From the NCBI GenBank assembly GCA_025642075.2, contig JAODUO010000065.1, forward strand, positions 476,001 through 540,000: DNA of 64,000 bases. The letters are read 5' to 3'. The position numbers and the translations under genes were made by a program. Source of the DNA: Ridgeia piscesae. Taxonomy: Eukaryota; Annelida; Polychaeta; Sabellida; Siboglinidae. This document shows, piece after piece, positions 1-12,778 of the stretch. The stretch's first letter is position 1. Every line of letters begins with the position of its first letter. The notes under the pieces are model-generated. The model had not been told where the DNA came from. It searched no databases and saw nothing but the letters and a program-made list of their open reading frames with translations.

Positions 1-479
1 CATAAAAAGTCCCCTAGTGACATCAATGATTCATTGGACCTTGGAACAATTGTATTACTATGATGATGTTACTGAACAATCAATTTACATCCGTCCAACA
101 TTTGGTACAAACCTAAAAAAAAGGTAAGAATGAAATTTCGAAAAAATATTGGTGCTACTGCTACTTTATTCAAATGGTCCTAGATGAGCACTTTAAAGTA
201 GTGAAAACCATCTATGATGATGCCAGAGATGAAAACCATCTAGGATGATAATGTTAACATCACAAACACAAGCACACACATAAGTTTGCTCTTTGATTAC
301 CTGTAAGATTATAATAATTATGAAGATACTGATGAAATAGGTTTAGGCAAATGCCCTTATGTCTGAAGTGTGTGTTTTGAAGTTGTCATTGCACTAGACT
401 ACGTTTGAGAGCTAACCAAACAGGGCCTGTTGACCAAGTAAGGTTGACTGGCAGCCAGAAAGAGAAGCAATGGCCTTAC
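1..479. other. Left-edge intron of the CARMIL gene
   Basis: This stretch lies downstream, in the minus-strand sense, of the last CARMIL exon visible here. I see no open segment in it that matches the continuation of the CARMIL PH domain, so the next exon is presumably beyond the left edge. No repeat or RNA gene stood out. Confidence 0.5.
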
Positions 480-3400
480 CTTGTTCGTGGCACTACTCTC
501 GAGTGTCTGGATGTCAAGCAGAGCGATGTTGAGCTCAAGCTGTAAACAAATATCACCAAGTCATCAGCCAGTGCGCCACAACACAGAGTGGGTCTTTCAT
601 CACAACCTCTATGTCCCTTATGACTGGTTTTTATGCAAGTAAGCGATCTCACACAGGGGGTAAATGTGTATGACCTGTATGGACTCCTTCAGTCAAGTTA
701 TGTAAGCGTGATGGTGGAGCACATGTGGACACACTGTGATGACGTATCATTGAATGTCGCAGGATAAACGTGACGTGGTTACTGTGATCAGATGTTGTGG
801 AAGGAAGTCTTTAACTACCTTACAGTTATCCAGACATCACAACATTCATGCCGTGGTGGGGGAAGGGCAATGTACGTATGCCATATGCAGCACAGTCACC
901 CATACATGGGGAATGGACAGTTGCCTTGTGACCAGTTGCCCAGTGGTCATCTGAAAATAGGTCATCCATAAATGTAATAAAATCATGAAATGTAATAAAT
1001 AAATTTGGGTTGGGGTTAAGGTGGGAGTTTGAGCAGTTGTAAAATTTTATTTGTCACTGTACAAGTATCTATTTTTCATTTGACAACTGGGCAACTGCCC
1101 TACACTCTCCCTAAACACTACACACGACAAGGCATAATTTCACAACACACGGTGGATGTTTGGTCAGAATTGCCACAGCATGAGCAGGCCCCATCTGTGG
1201 GAGAATTCCCACTCATTAAATATTTACTTGAAACTACATATTTCATAATGAAACACTGACTCCCATGTGGAATACAGACTGCTCCCTGCTACCATAGTGA
1301 GTGGTGATGTCACTAACATGCCCGTTGAGATATTCTCCCATGCACAATTTCAACATGATTTCATTTCCTCTTGAGTATTTAGCAGCAATTAACTAAAAAA
1401 ACTGTTCTCGGTTCCAGGTTTTAAAATGGCAATTGATCAAGTTATATTGTTTCAATTTAAAGCACTTTTAGAAACTATTACAAAATAATAATATCAACAA
1501 CATTATAGTGCTCAATTAAACAGTTCAGATGGTTAGTCAAACAAAACATCACCATAGTTCTGAATAAAGAGAATGAACACATGTATACAACTGAAGTATA
1601 ATACTATGTTGATAATATTTAAAAAATATGATCTCCAGTGGATATATATAGTATCTTAACAATTCCAATAAAATGATAGATAAATGAGTGATGCCAACTA
1701 TTCTCAAGCTTAGCATCACTTCTTTAATTTTACAATGTTGACACCACGAGAGTAATTCTGGTGTGCTAGGGATGTCACTGATCTGTCCAGAATCACACTA
1801 ACTGTCCAGTAACTGACACATTTACCCTACGAGAATCCAGCTTAACAAGTATACACAGTGTAGCAAAAAATTAATTTTCATGTAGCGGACACATCATCAT
1901 TCAGCTGGGCTAAAACTGACAGAATTAGAACAATTGGCCAAGCAGCACACATAAATACCCACAATTAGATAATAATTCATTTAGGACAACACTGACAGGA
2001 CTCTATCAATCACGCTATTAATAGCACTGGCTAGAGACAGTGGAAATTCTACTGGGGTCCAGGTCAATTTCAGCAGCCAACTTCATCCACAGAGCAGCCT
2101 TTGTAATGTGATTGTTTCCAGTGAGTTCACAAGAACACTGGCCCACTTCAGTTCAGTGTGAGTCTACTTCAAGATGAGAGCACTAGAGAAGAAGGTTATG
2201 TTTCCCCAGTCACAGTCACACACGGTGAACATCCAGTGTAATATATCACAAGCGATACAGACTGCAGAGTACTCGATGAACTTCAACTTGATGTGTCAGC
2301 AATCTTTTAAAAAACGTTCATGTTCTTACATGTTGTATCGAAAACATGACTGTGATTAGACCTTATCCACATCACCCACATGCTCTAGAGTGTATGAACT
2401 GAGTCACTTGTCAATCGAGGGGACGGTGGTTCAATCCCACCTACTGCTGTTTCGAAACTTAGGCAACCTGAGGATAGTAATTGGGATCTGACTGTTTTCA
2501 CTGAATTTTTGTTTTGTTAAAAACATTACTGGCCGTAATTTGTGATGACTGGTTCCTTATGCATGAGTTGTGAAAATTACAATTTGTCACTGCATATGTA
2601 CAGCGTCTTCCATGACATATAAGTGCAGCTATATGCTTAATTAGAATAACCTTGGTCAGGATAGAACTAGAGTTATATGGGGTAGAGTTATATGGGATAG
2701 AATCACACTTGAAGTCATGTGCTTACACCATATCATAACCTTCCCTGCTGGCTCCCATCTGAGCACTGTGGTGAGTGAGTCCAGGCTGTACACACAGTAC
2801 AGCCACACAGGGCAGGCCTCAGCCAGGACTGGGGATAGATTAGGTGTGGTTAGCCCATTGAGGTCACGTTGTGTCAACCTCCAAGGTACATTAGCAGTGA
2901 TATTAGTCATCACGAGTGATTATAAACTACTCAACATGTGTACAGCAGGTCACAGGCCCTGGCGGAGGTCCACATCCAGGATACAGGGTCTGACAGGGCA
3001 GCACTGGAGGGCCACAAGTAGGGCACAGCCTCTTGTAGCTGTAGGGTGGTCCAGGGGGCTACAAGCAAGGCACAACCTCTTGTAATTGTAAGGTGGTTCC
3101 GGGGGCTACAAGTAAGGCACAGCCTCTTGTAGTGGTTGTAGGGTGGTTCCAGGGGGCTACAAACAAGGCACAGCCTCTTGTAGTTGTAGGGTGGTTCCAG
3201 GGGGCTACAAACAAGGCACAGCATCTTGTAGTTGTAGGGTGGTTCCAGGGGGCTACAAGCAAGGCACAGCCTCTCTCTGTTGGGTGAATCTTTAAGTATA
3301 CCCTCTAATAGGATGGTCCTGGATGGGCTACATGCTTGGCATACAGCCTCTGGTAGGATTGTCCTGGATGGGCTACATGCAGGGCACAGCCTCTGGTAGG

Positions 3401-6400
3401 ATTATCCTGGATGGGCTACATGCAGGGCACAGCCTCTGGTAGGATTGTCCTGGGTGGGCTACATGCAGGGCAACGCCTCTAATAGGATTGTCCTGGATGG
3501 GCTATATGCAGGGCAACGCCTCTAATAGGATTGTCCTGGATGGGCTACATGCAGGGCACAGCCTCTAATGGGATTGTCCTGGATGAGCTACATGCAGGGC
3601 ACAGCCTCTGGTAGGATTGTCCTGGATGGGCTACATGCAGGGCACAGCCTCTAATAGGATTGTCCTGGATGGGCTACATGCAGGGCACAGCCTCTAATAG
3701 GATTGTCCTGGATGGGCTACATGCAGGGCACAGCCTATTAGGATGGACAGTTGGACACTGATGGGTGATAAGCATGTTCATGATGTCAACACACTGTAAA
3801 ACCAAATGTAAACATCCAGAATTCTATAGTAATTCATTTACACTTTATATAGCACAAACAACTGAAACAAGCCACTTTAAAATGTTTCTTATATAGCAAA
3901 TAGGCCTACTTTCGATTGGGAAACAAAACAAATGTTTAAGTGAATAATATTTTTAACTTCATTTCTGTTACAGTTGTAATTATTCACTCACTGTGGTATG
4001 CAGTCCATCCCAATATATTTATAAATTGTGGACAATATTTTTTTTGTAATACAGCAACATTTTATTTAATAATAGGCTGTTTGCTAATTGGTAAATGTAG
4101 GGTTGGTTTCAGTATGTATATTACATAAACCAAACAGAAACACTCAAAGACAATCAGAGGCTGCACCAACATAATTGATAAGCAGCGTGTCTGAGCGTGA
4201 CAGTGACTGTGTCCATGTAAGATGATAGCACCTGTCAACAGTGTCAAGCTTTACTCTTGTAACTTTTTACGGCAAGTGGTGTCATATTGCTGTCCTATGT
4301 TTTATGCAAGGCAGACGGGTGAAACAGTGTGGAGCGCTGGAGGCTGTTAATGTGATACCAGCAGGTTCCCACCAATAACAACCCTGTTTGTACTTGTAGT
4401 GGCCCTGTCTGCATCAACATATCACTGACCACTGGCCACCACGGACCACTGACCAAAGGACAGCTATTTCATATTGACAGGCTCCAAAGCATCTCAACAT
4501 GACCATAACTATGTTGTAACTTTTTTATGCTTAGTGCATTTGTCATTTGATTCACACATCATATTTCCTTTCACTAAATAGCACATGTCAATTTTTATTA
4601 TCATTTAATATTATTGTCACAAGTTTGTGGATTTTGAGTCCACAAAAATATGATAATAATAATAATAAATAAGAAACAGTGACCTAACAATTCCATACCA
4701 AACTCTGAGTAAACGTTAAGTTAAAGGGAAAATGTCACTCTTACGGCCAGAAATGGTGGAGAAATGAGACAGGCAACAGCCGTTGAATGACCAACCACTA
4801 CCACTGTATCTACCAGTATATCTACCAGAGAATTGGGCCATTTACTGCAAGTATCTCTACATAGCACAATGGACCATCTCGACCGAGACCATTAAAGTTA
4901 TTATATGGGTCAGGATGCGCATTGTGGTGATACGCACAAGTCTTGACCTGACTCCCAGCTAGGCAGGCCCTTAAACAGCAGCAGGCCAGGCTCTCATTTA
5001 GTGGACACTGGACAGCATGATGTGGTCAGTATAGTTTGTCCAGCACAAGAAACACTGGACAGGTGTCATGACGCTCATCCAATGTTGCAGTTTCATTAAA
5101 CAACAAAGGCTGTATTCATTAAAGCAGACCTCCCCTGCAGTGCAGTAAGCGGGATTATAATTAATGCCTGGCCACTACGTATTATTATTTAATAGCCTCG
5201 GTCCTCCAGTTTGTTAAGTGTTGTATCGGGGTCACATAGGCGTGACGCTAAAAATGGATTATCTCGCTCTGGTCAGTGGTCACAGTTGGTCAGTGCAGTG
5301 TGCTTGTCCAAGGAGTATCCCTTTGTTGTGACTGGTCAATATCAGGGCTAGTAGGGACGTTACAGATTGGCTGAACGGCCATGTCCTATAAATCACCAGA
5401 TGGTGCATGGGTCCAAACATGAAGTACTACTGCTCTGCAGGGCTTTATGTGGGATAAAAGAGTACAGTTACAGTAATAATAATTTATAATGCTCTATTTA
5501 TTGTAATGCTTATATGTTTTGGAACTTATATTATTTTATGTTTGAATACACACAGCACACATAGTCTGTATATAAATATCTGACATCATAAATCATTAGT
5601 TCTGTGCAGCATATGTTTTTGGACATCTGAAAAATGTATTATTCATCCACATGTATTTTTATGAACGCTTTTAAAGACACAGTGATAACTGCTTATTGGA
5701 TTAATCAAGTATATTATGTCCTGAAAGAAATGGTTAATATTATACCCCACCACTGATTAATTAATACTTAAATTTCCTGAGAAAATGCAGTTGGTAATCC
5801 TGTTGGTTATGAAATGTCACCCTTTTTATTTGATAATCTTGTAGGTTATGCAGATCTTTTCTATTTAGTGCTATTCTAAATACCCGTAACAGATGGGTGC
5901 AGTGTGGGGTACCACTTCAATTAGGTAAGAATCTAACTGACATGCCAACATGGCATCTGTTTATATTAAAACCACTAAAGGATTGTACAGTTTAGTATTC
6001 AAATGCTGATAATTACCTACCAGGTAATTACATTCATGTATGTAGTTTTGAGTCGACTTCATAATATTAATGCTCATCAAGTTGTTATCAATGAGAATCT
6101 ATTATCACAAGTCAACAATTTAAAGCTACAACTAATAATTTTTATTTTCATGTTTATAGTAGAATGCTCGTCATAGTGGCCTTACTACATTTAATAACAC
6201 TGAAACATTATTCGTATTTGAAAGTCGTGCTTGTGAAATATTCAAACTGTAAAGAATGGATTCAATTTGTAGACAGCCGCTACTGGCACTGACTGCTTCT
6301 AAATTGGCCTTTTCCCTTATTCCAACCAACCGAGTCAGTAAACAGAACAATCTCTCTTCCACTCACAAAACTCTGAGCTTGTAAGATATGCATAACATTA

Positions 6401-9400
6401 CTGACCCAATTAATGGAAGAAATATCTTCATGCCAAGTTCATGAAAGTTATTTCTACTATAGAATCAAGCCTTGTATTCTTGTGAAGTTACACTGTGAAT
6501 ATATCCACTTCTATCTCTAGTCTTTTTTGCAAATGTGTACGTGTACATCATTTCTATTTCAAGATGCTTACACTATGCAGTAAAAAACCCACATGCTGAG
6601 CAAGAATAACGTTGATCTATATCTCATGAACAGAACAGCCAGCAATCATGTTACATCTAGCAATGGCAGGTCCTGAATGAAGAGCACTCTAGCAGGAAGT
6701 TATCAAGCACACACATCACACATGCATGTGGGAGTATTAATGGTTTCCTCATAGTCTTAGATGACTTGCACCTAGGGTGTCAAGCATTCACAAATTAACT
6801 TATGACTCAACACATTCTGTAGAAGCTTTCGTCTAACATTTCACGTTGACTTCTTCTTGAAGTCAATGTGAAACGTTCAGACGAAAGCCTCTACAGGTAA
6901 AATAAAATTTAAGATCTTGAATTTGATCTTGAACCATTGATTGTAACTTGTTGTGTCAACAGAAACAACTATGCAGCTCTAACAATGAGTTCTAAAACAA
7001 AACATTTCCTCTTATCTATTATATAACACAGCAATGGAGGAACCATTTCCGCTTTATTATCAGAGCACAGCTGATAAGCTTGTGGTGGCATTGGTTGTGA
7101 GGTGGCTGCATTTAAACACAACATGTGTATCCTAAATCACCACAGCAGGGTCATTTACAAGTCCTATGAATATAAATCTACCACAGAGTGGCTCAGACCT
7201 TACACACTACAGCGTATGTCTGGTAGTGTCAGTAGTCTAGTAGTGTAGGATGCATGGGCATGGTTTACATCCTGGTGGAATACATGCCACAGACTCTGTA
7301 AGGTTTGTTGCCAGACAACTTGCTTTACTGGTCGACATAACAAATAATTTCAGTCTGTTGGATGACAGTCTGACTCATCGTTTCAACACATCAGATCGGA
7401 AGTAATTCTATAAATTCATGACATCATTTTCTCACAAGACAGTTCGTCACACAACATTCAGTCACAGTGACATCACATTTTGTGTGTCCTCTTTTTTTAC
7501 AATAATAATCAACTTGATCACAAAATCGAAAGTAATCACACCAACAATCAACAGCAGACTAAGCCTATTTGACAGATTGGTATCTTAAGTGACAAGCCAA
7601 GGTTTATTGGTGTGTCAATTAACACCCACATGCCCCACCTTTGGACCAGGATCCCTGGGTGTTGAACCAACCGGCATACCCCCAGTGCTGAGTACTTCCC
7701 TCAGCAGACTGATAAGTGTCTAATCGCCATACTCCACAGCTCCAGCCACATGTGTCATGGAGCATATCCACACCAGTTACATGCACCTGATAACAACCCA
7801 GGCAGTGGCAATGGCTCTATGAGGGATCTAAACTGGGAAGGTACACAGTACTGGATGACCTGGTCGGGTCAGAAGCATAAACCACCACTCTGTTCAAACC
7901 ATTGGTTGTTTGGGGGTCTAGGCCCATAAATACAGTGTTAAGTTGACCATGTATTTGGGATACCTGAACAATGTTTCTTACCTTGGCGGGTGCTTTAGCA
8001 GCGAACAAGTTAAGCCGATAATCCAAGACAACCTGAAAGCCAAACATTATAATGAATCAGGATCATTATTAAAAACTGAGAGTTATGTTTATTTCACCAT
8101 CACAATTCCCAACAGCAAGAGTTTAAGACTCTAGCTGAATACCCCTCTAGATAATGCACGCTAGTTGTGAACCGAAGGGGGAGTATACACATTGAACTTT
8201 GTCTTGTACGCAGACAGAATAAAAAGAAACAAAGACATGTGGAGTGTCTGTCTGTGAAAACATTTCCTGATTACGTATCATGGATATTGATCTTAGGCTT
8301 GCTTAGGTCACTGCACTGGCATGGCCTACCAGGCCTACTACTACTACAAAAAGACATGAGAAAAGTTTACCAACAGTAGTTATGAATGGAGTGTCACCAA
8401 CAGTTATGAATGGACTTTATGTACACAGATGTTTTATACATGTGTGCCTTTACTCATTATGGCCTAGCATCATTCAGTACACCAGGCTAAAATTACAAGT
8501 AACACACAAATTGGCCACAATACAATTATTCACCAGTCAACCACACACAGGTCTGGTTACATTGTTAGCAAAACCACAAACATCAACATTGGCTAAATGT
8601 CAAGAAGTATGTTTACATTGAACATAGTCATAAGTATTTGCTGATGGCCAGATCACTGTCAGGTTAATGTTTTGTTTTCACAAGCCGTACTAAATTTATT
8701 TGTGGCACACGTCGGAACATAAGGTACATTTTACAAAACCAAAAATCCAAAGTACATTATTTTAGGAATAATAAACAATGCTGAACTTAACAATGCAATT
8801 CGGAATTATTATCTTCACAAATGTACTCACTGATGTGCATGTTCTGCACTAAGTTGTTCATTCTTCGTGCGGGTAAATTCTTAACCCTTAAAACAACCTG
8901 ATTTACACAGATGCCATTGGGGTCACCATAAAGGTGATGATGCCGCCAAAACAGTGCTTTACATTCTGAAGATTGATACATTCACAAATGTAATACCTAC
9001 CAAAACTTTGTTTTCAAATTTGTCTTGCTTTGTCTCCACCTGCAGAAACACCATAAACTTGACCTCCTTCGTCCCGAGGTACTCGACGATGCTCTCTGCA
9101 AGAAATACAGGACACATTAAGCCATACCCTGGATCATACAGGAAGACGTAGTAGCTGAGAGGTAACTGACACTGAGAGGATCCAGACAGAATGAGTGAGG
9201 GATAAGAGACAGAGCATTGCCACAGAAGATAGGAGAGGGGGTAGAATACTAACACTAAGATGGAGAGACTGTATTGAGAACACTTATGTAAGGACACAGC
9301 AAACAATCAAGGCTGGCACAAAACAATTGAGGTCCATAGTACTCAGTAATAGTAGGGCAAAATCAAGGTAATATGTAGGAATGAAAAACCACCTGAAAAT

Positions 9401-12400
9401 GACGGAAGTTGGAAGCAGGTTGAGACAGGTCAGACACATAGAGAGAAGGAGAAAGGCGAGTGAGCTCTCGCCTTTCTCATTCATGGAAGCTGGAGATGGT
9501 GGTATAAATAGTCATAACGAAGAACACACAGAAGACTGAAATGAAATGAGATGGCGTGAACTGTGAAGACAGGTCCAGAAAGAACAGGGATGTACCGCCA
9601 AGGGAGGGAACAAAAAAATGGAAGAGGAATGTGCTCATGGGTGAGGAACTTGCAGGCATATCAAATACAGTACTGGAATTGGTCAATAGAATGTGGAACC
9701 CAGTACACATTCTTAAAGCTTTGCTCGGTACCGCTTCAATAAGTACGTGAACAAATCATATGAACATTATGGATATGACAGAAGAGGAAATAAGTTGGTG
9801 AATATCTGCATACTCATGGTATGTTAAGTAAGATAAACCAATTAATCAGAAAGCATTATATAATGCTAGCCCACAGCAGCCATGGATGATTAATTACATC
9901 TTCAGTTTGTGCACAGAAGGTACACAAACTCAGCCTTACAAAGAGCTGCTTAACAAAAGTCAAGCTATGAACCTACAATAGTGTGCACTAATCTGCAGAT
10001 TACTCTCTCCTGACTAAATTGCATTATGTGCACTGAGACATGAACCCTACGGAGACTCAGAATTGAGAACGCACTTAATGTTGCTGCTTGCTGCCAGTAT
10101 CTTAGATGAGTCACCTCTCATTCACAACAGACATGCCCTGGGAATTCCTGTATCATAACACAGCGTCTGCCCTGTCATCATAGTGTGCTCTCTGTCAACT
10201 GGTCTTTTGTTCAAAGTTCCACTGATAGTGTCTGATACAAGTTTCTGTCTCATAAATGCTATTCTATATGCTATGCTGGTTATCAATGTTGTGTATGTTT
10301 TCTAATAATAATACCTATTAATGTTATTTAAACATAAATGTCAATGTAAAGCATCGTCCTATGATCAAACGGTCTTAATGAATGGAAATTAGCTAAGTAA
10401 TCAACTAAAATATGTACAGGTATGCATGTTCTTTCATTTATGTATACCTGTAGGCCATTTGCATTTCAGAATTTATTTTATTATGATTATTAATATTCAG
10501 GAATGCCAATGTATACACAGTTTTGCATAAGTCAGTGCATGATTTATTAATTACACAGCACAGACTCAAAATACATAAAATGACATAAATTATATAGTGA
10601 CACCCAGTCCCAATTTATTTATGAAATTCAGAGGCATTGAAATGTGAAAACACTGCAATAAAATAAAATATGAACAGCTCCAGGAAATACTTTGTATAAA
10701 ATAACTTAAAAACATAAAAAGTGTACATTTTTAATTCACAAACAATAATTATTAATATCCCACACAAATTATAATAGTCTTCGATTTAATTACGCACCAT
10801 CAGCAATTCAGCATGCGCAACAGCAAGATTCAACCAACATGAAAGTATTAAGTTAAAAATGTGATGAAGTGGTGATGATGTATCCTGTAAAAGCCACCTT
10901 TATATTAATAGGTCAGGACTTTATGAAGTGTGATATGTAAACACATTATCCCTAATGTTTGATAAGAGACAACAGCACGCGACATCAGTATGAGCAATTA
11001 CTGTATGCTAAATGTAAATAAAGACGGCATTGTCACTTGTAAAAAGATAAGAAATGTGTGATGATGTCAATATTATGTTGTACTTTATTATTAGATGATT
11101 TCTAGGTATTCTATATCCCAATAATGCTATATTTGTCTAAAGACAATAACACTGCAGTACCTAAATTGTTTTGACCTCAACATTCTTGGCTGTTATGACC
11201 ATTTGTGACTATTTTAAAATACCAAAACAAAGCAAAACATCCTCAAACAGAATAGTTAATATTCTACAAGGTACACATTTACAGTTGACCGCTGTTGTGT
11301 TCCATATTTCTCCTTCGTCTATACAGACTATTATATTTATATGTGGCAGTCTAAAAACTGTTGAATTGAGATGCACACTTTGCAAATACACCTGCCCCAG
11401 CAGTTATAAAACACTAACGATTATGATGGGCAACTACAACATACACCACATAAATAAAAGCTGTAGTGTATACAAGCATTTGTACAATCAGAGTCATAAT
11501 ATGTACTTAAGAACACATGATGTTGGTGGCAACTATGGCGTTTAGAAGTTCTCCCAGGTAGCAATTTTATAAAGTATGTTTTTACTGTAGCAAAAAGTCA
11601 GATGTTGGGAGTTCAAAAAACATGCAAATTGGTTTATTTATTATAATGTGTGTTTGTATGTGCGTACAGCGGTATGCATGCACATGCATGTACAGGGTAT
11701 GTGGTGTATGCGTGTTAGATTTAAAAAGTATCCCTAGATCATGGTCAGTTTTGTTCACGTGTACAAGACGTTCATGTATGTATGTACACTATACATATTT
11801 GTATTCATTTGTATACATTTGTATACGTTCATGTATGTATGTACACTATACATATGTATAGTGTACATACATACATGAACGTATACAAATGTATACAAAT
11901 GAATACAAATATGAATACATGTATAATTGTATGTATATGTAATATACAAAAATATACACATGGATACAGTAGGTGGTTTCAATTCATTTACTTTACATGT
12001 CCTTCAGGCCAAACATTCACAGAAAGCTCTTTGCTCAACTCATTGCAATGTGTGTAAGTGGGTCTGGTAAATAAAATGACTGATCGTTGTGCATTAATTA
12101 CAAACTTTTATATGGCAAGTACTGATTTTCATCAGTACACAAGTTCTATTTAAGAGAAAACCATAAATGAAAGGGATAATGAATCTACGAAAAAGCCAGA
12201 CATTACCATGTAGCTGTTGTTATTGAATCATAATATAAAAAGTGATGTCATATATTACAATCCATTTACAGCAATGTGAGGAAATTATAATATAATATTG
12301 TTTTTAAGTAACAACTGCTGCCAGTTTTTTGCCAGCATCTTTATAAAGATAGTCTTGGAAATTAACACTTCATCACTCCAAAGTCACAACCTTCTTCTAA

Positions 12401-12778
12401 GCTTAGGCGTTCAGTTTATTAGTCATCACTTCCTGGATAGCCTAAGAACAACTCTGTATGATGTATTGTCTGAGGTGGTTATCTGACACTTGTCGTCTGT
12501 GAAACCAGTGGTTGACAGGTTTCGCATCGCAGACTGACGTCTAAAAGTTAGCCTATTGTGTTGTACATGTCAAGGACATCAACGTTGCTTCGAACATTGG
12601 CTCAACATCGAAACAATTGCAAAAGCAAGCAGAGTAACTAATGAAATCGAGAGTTAGTTTAAAGGTTATTAACGGCAGCGATTCAATTATAAAGCCTGTT
12701 CCAGTGTTTGAGAAAACAAAAAGTAGGACACATTTGCATACCTTCGATGTCCTCCGGGACGTTATTCTCCATTCCCAT
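480..12778 (-). CDS. CARMIL: CARMIL-family (LRRC16) capping-protein regulator, 5' four coding exons, partial
   Basis: CARMIL proteins bind and inhibit actin capping protein at the leading edge, through an N-terminal PH-like domain, leucine-rich repeats and a C-terminal CPI motif. Only the N-terminus is present. Minus-strand coding exons are 12742-12778, 9001-9095, 7982-8032 and 480-539, all with GT-AG borders and matching phases. They read MGMENNVPEDIEESIVEY..., then ...DKFENKVL, then VVLDYRLNLFAAKAPAK, then LELNIALLDIQTLESSATNK, 80 codons plus one split codon bridge in total. DKFENKVLV matches DKVENKVLV of human CARMIL1, and the following exons match its VLTSCRAFLVTARIPTK and LELTFSYLEI strands, so this is the start of the PH-like domain. 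The first ATG (12778) is preferred; a second in-frame Met lies two codons on. Intron 3 is about 7.4 kb. The LRR region and CPI motif should lie off the left edge. The paralogue (1, 2 or 3) cannot be decided. Confidence 0.82.
2380..2480 (+). mobile_element. Possible tRNA-derived SINE head (relic)
   Basis: A B-box-like GGTTCAATCCC occurs at about 2429-2439, after a GC-richer stretch typical of a tRNA T-arm. No intact cloverleaf or clear A box could be built, so a functional tRNA is unlikely. A degenerate tRNA-derived SINE is the best reading, and it is weak. Confidence 0.25.
3010..3290. repeat. Minisatellite, 48-bp unit, about 6 copies
   Basis: Units share the core ggctacaa-caaggcacagcc followed by tcttgtag and gtagggtggttcc. 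The repeat distance between well-preserved units is 48 bp. The first units are more diverged. Two frames on the minus strand and one on the plus strand stay open through it, which is a by-product of repetition. It lies in CARMIL intron 3. Confidence 0.9.
3300..3746. repeat. Minisatellite, 43-bp unit, about 10 copies
   Basis: The unit runs gattgtcctggatgggctac then atgcagggcacagcctctaa then tag. The spacing of gtcctgg between neighbours is 43 bp. Variants alternate between 'ctctggtagg' and 'ctctaatagg' blocks. It directly follows the 48-bp array and shares the motif ggctaca-gcagggcacagcc with it, so the two arrays probably have a common origin. Confidence 0.9.
6817..6896. repeat. Imperfect 80-nt hairpin (inverted repeat) in CARMIL intron
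   Basis: The left arm begins ctgtagaagctttcgtct and ends cgttgacttc. The right arm begins gaagtcaatgtg and ends cgaaagcctctacag. The arms are about 37 nt with a few mismatches and a loop of about 5 nt (ttctt). This is the size of a miRNA precursor but also of a short fold-back transposon remnant; the sequence alone does not decide. Confidence 0.6.
11794..11913. repeat. Perfect 120-bp palindrome
   Basis: The left arm 11794-11853 starts catatttgtattcatttgta and ends cactatacat. The right arm 11854-11913 is its exact reverse complement, with no spacer. A partial direct copy of the arm precedes it at about 11768-11810. It lies in CARMIL intron 1 and is AT-rich with many TGTA steps. It could extrude a cruciform. 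Confidence 0.92.

Larger units (their letters stand above)
540..7981 (-). other. CARMIL intron 3 (about 7.4 kb)
   Basis: This large intron separates the VVLDYRLNLF exon from the LELNIALLDI exon. It contains the paired minisatellites at 3010-3746 and the hairpin at 6817-6896. A weak tRNA-like B box sits near 2430. The other open segments are short, lack family resemblance and have no convincing splice borders. Confidence 0.7.

Noticed and set aside
6171..6362. Minus-strand open segment as the missing CARMIL exon
   Set aside because: Translation after the acceptor-like site does not match the PH-domain strand, whereas 480-539 matches well and joins in phase.
7570..7810. Possible tRNA-like or SINE segment (minus-strand ggttcaacaccc)
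   Set aside because: Only a B-box-like word was seen. No A box, tail or second copy was found.
11171..11545. 124-codon plus-strand ORF
   Set aside because: No family resemblance, AT-rich composition and no splice or promoter support. It lies in CARMIL intron 1 on the opposite strand.
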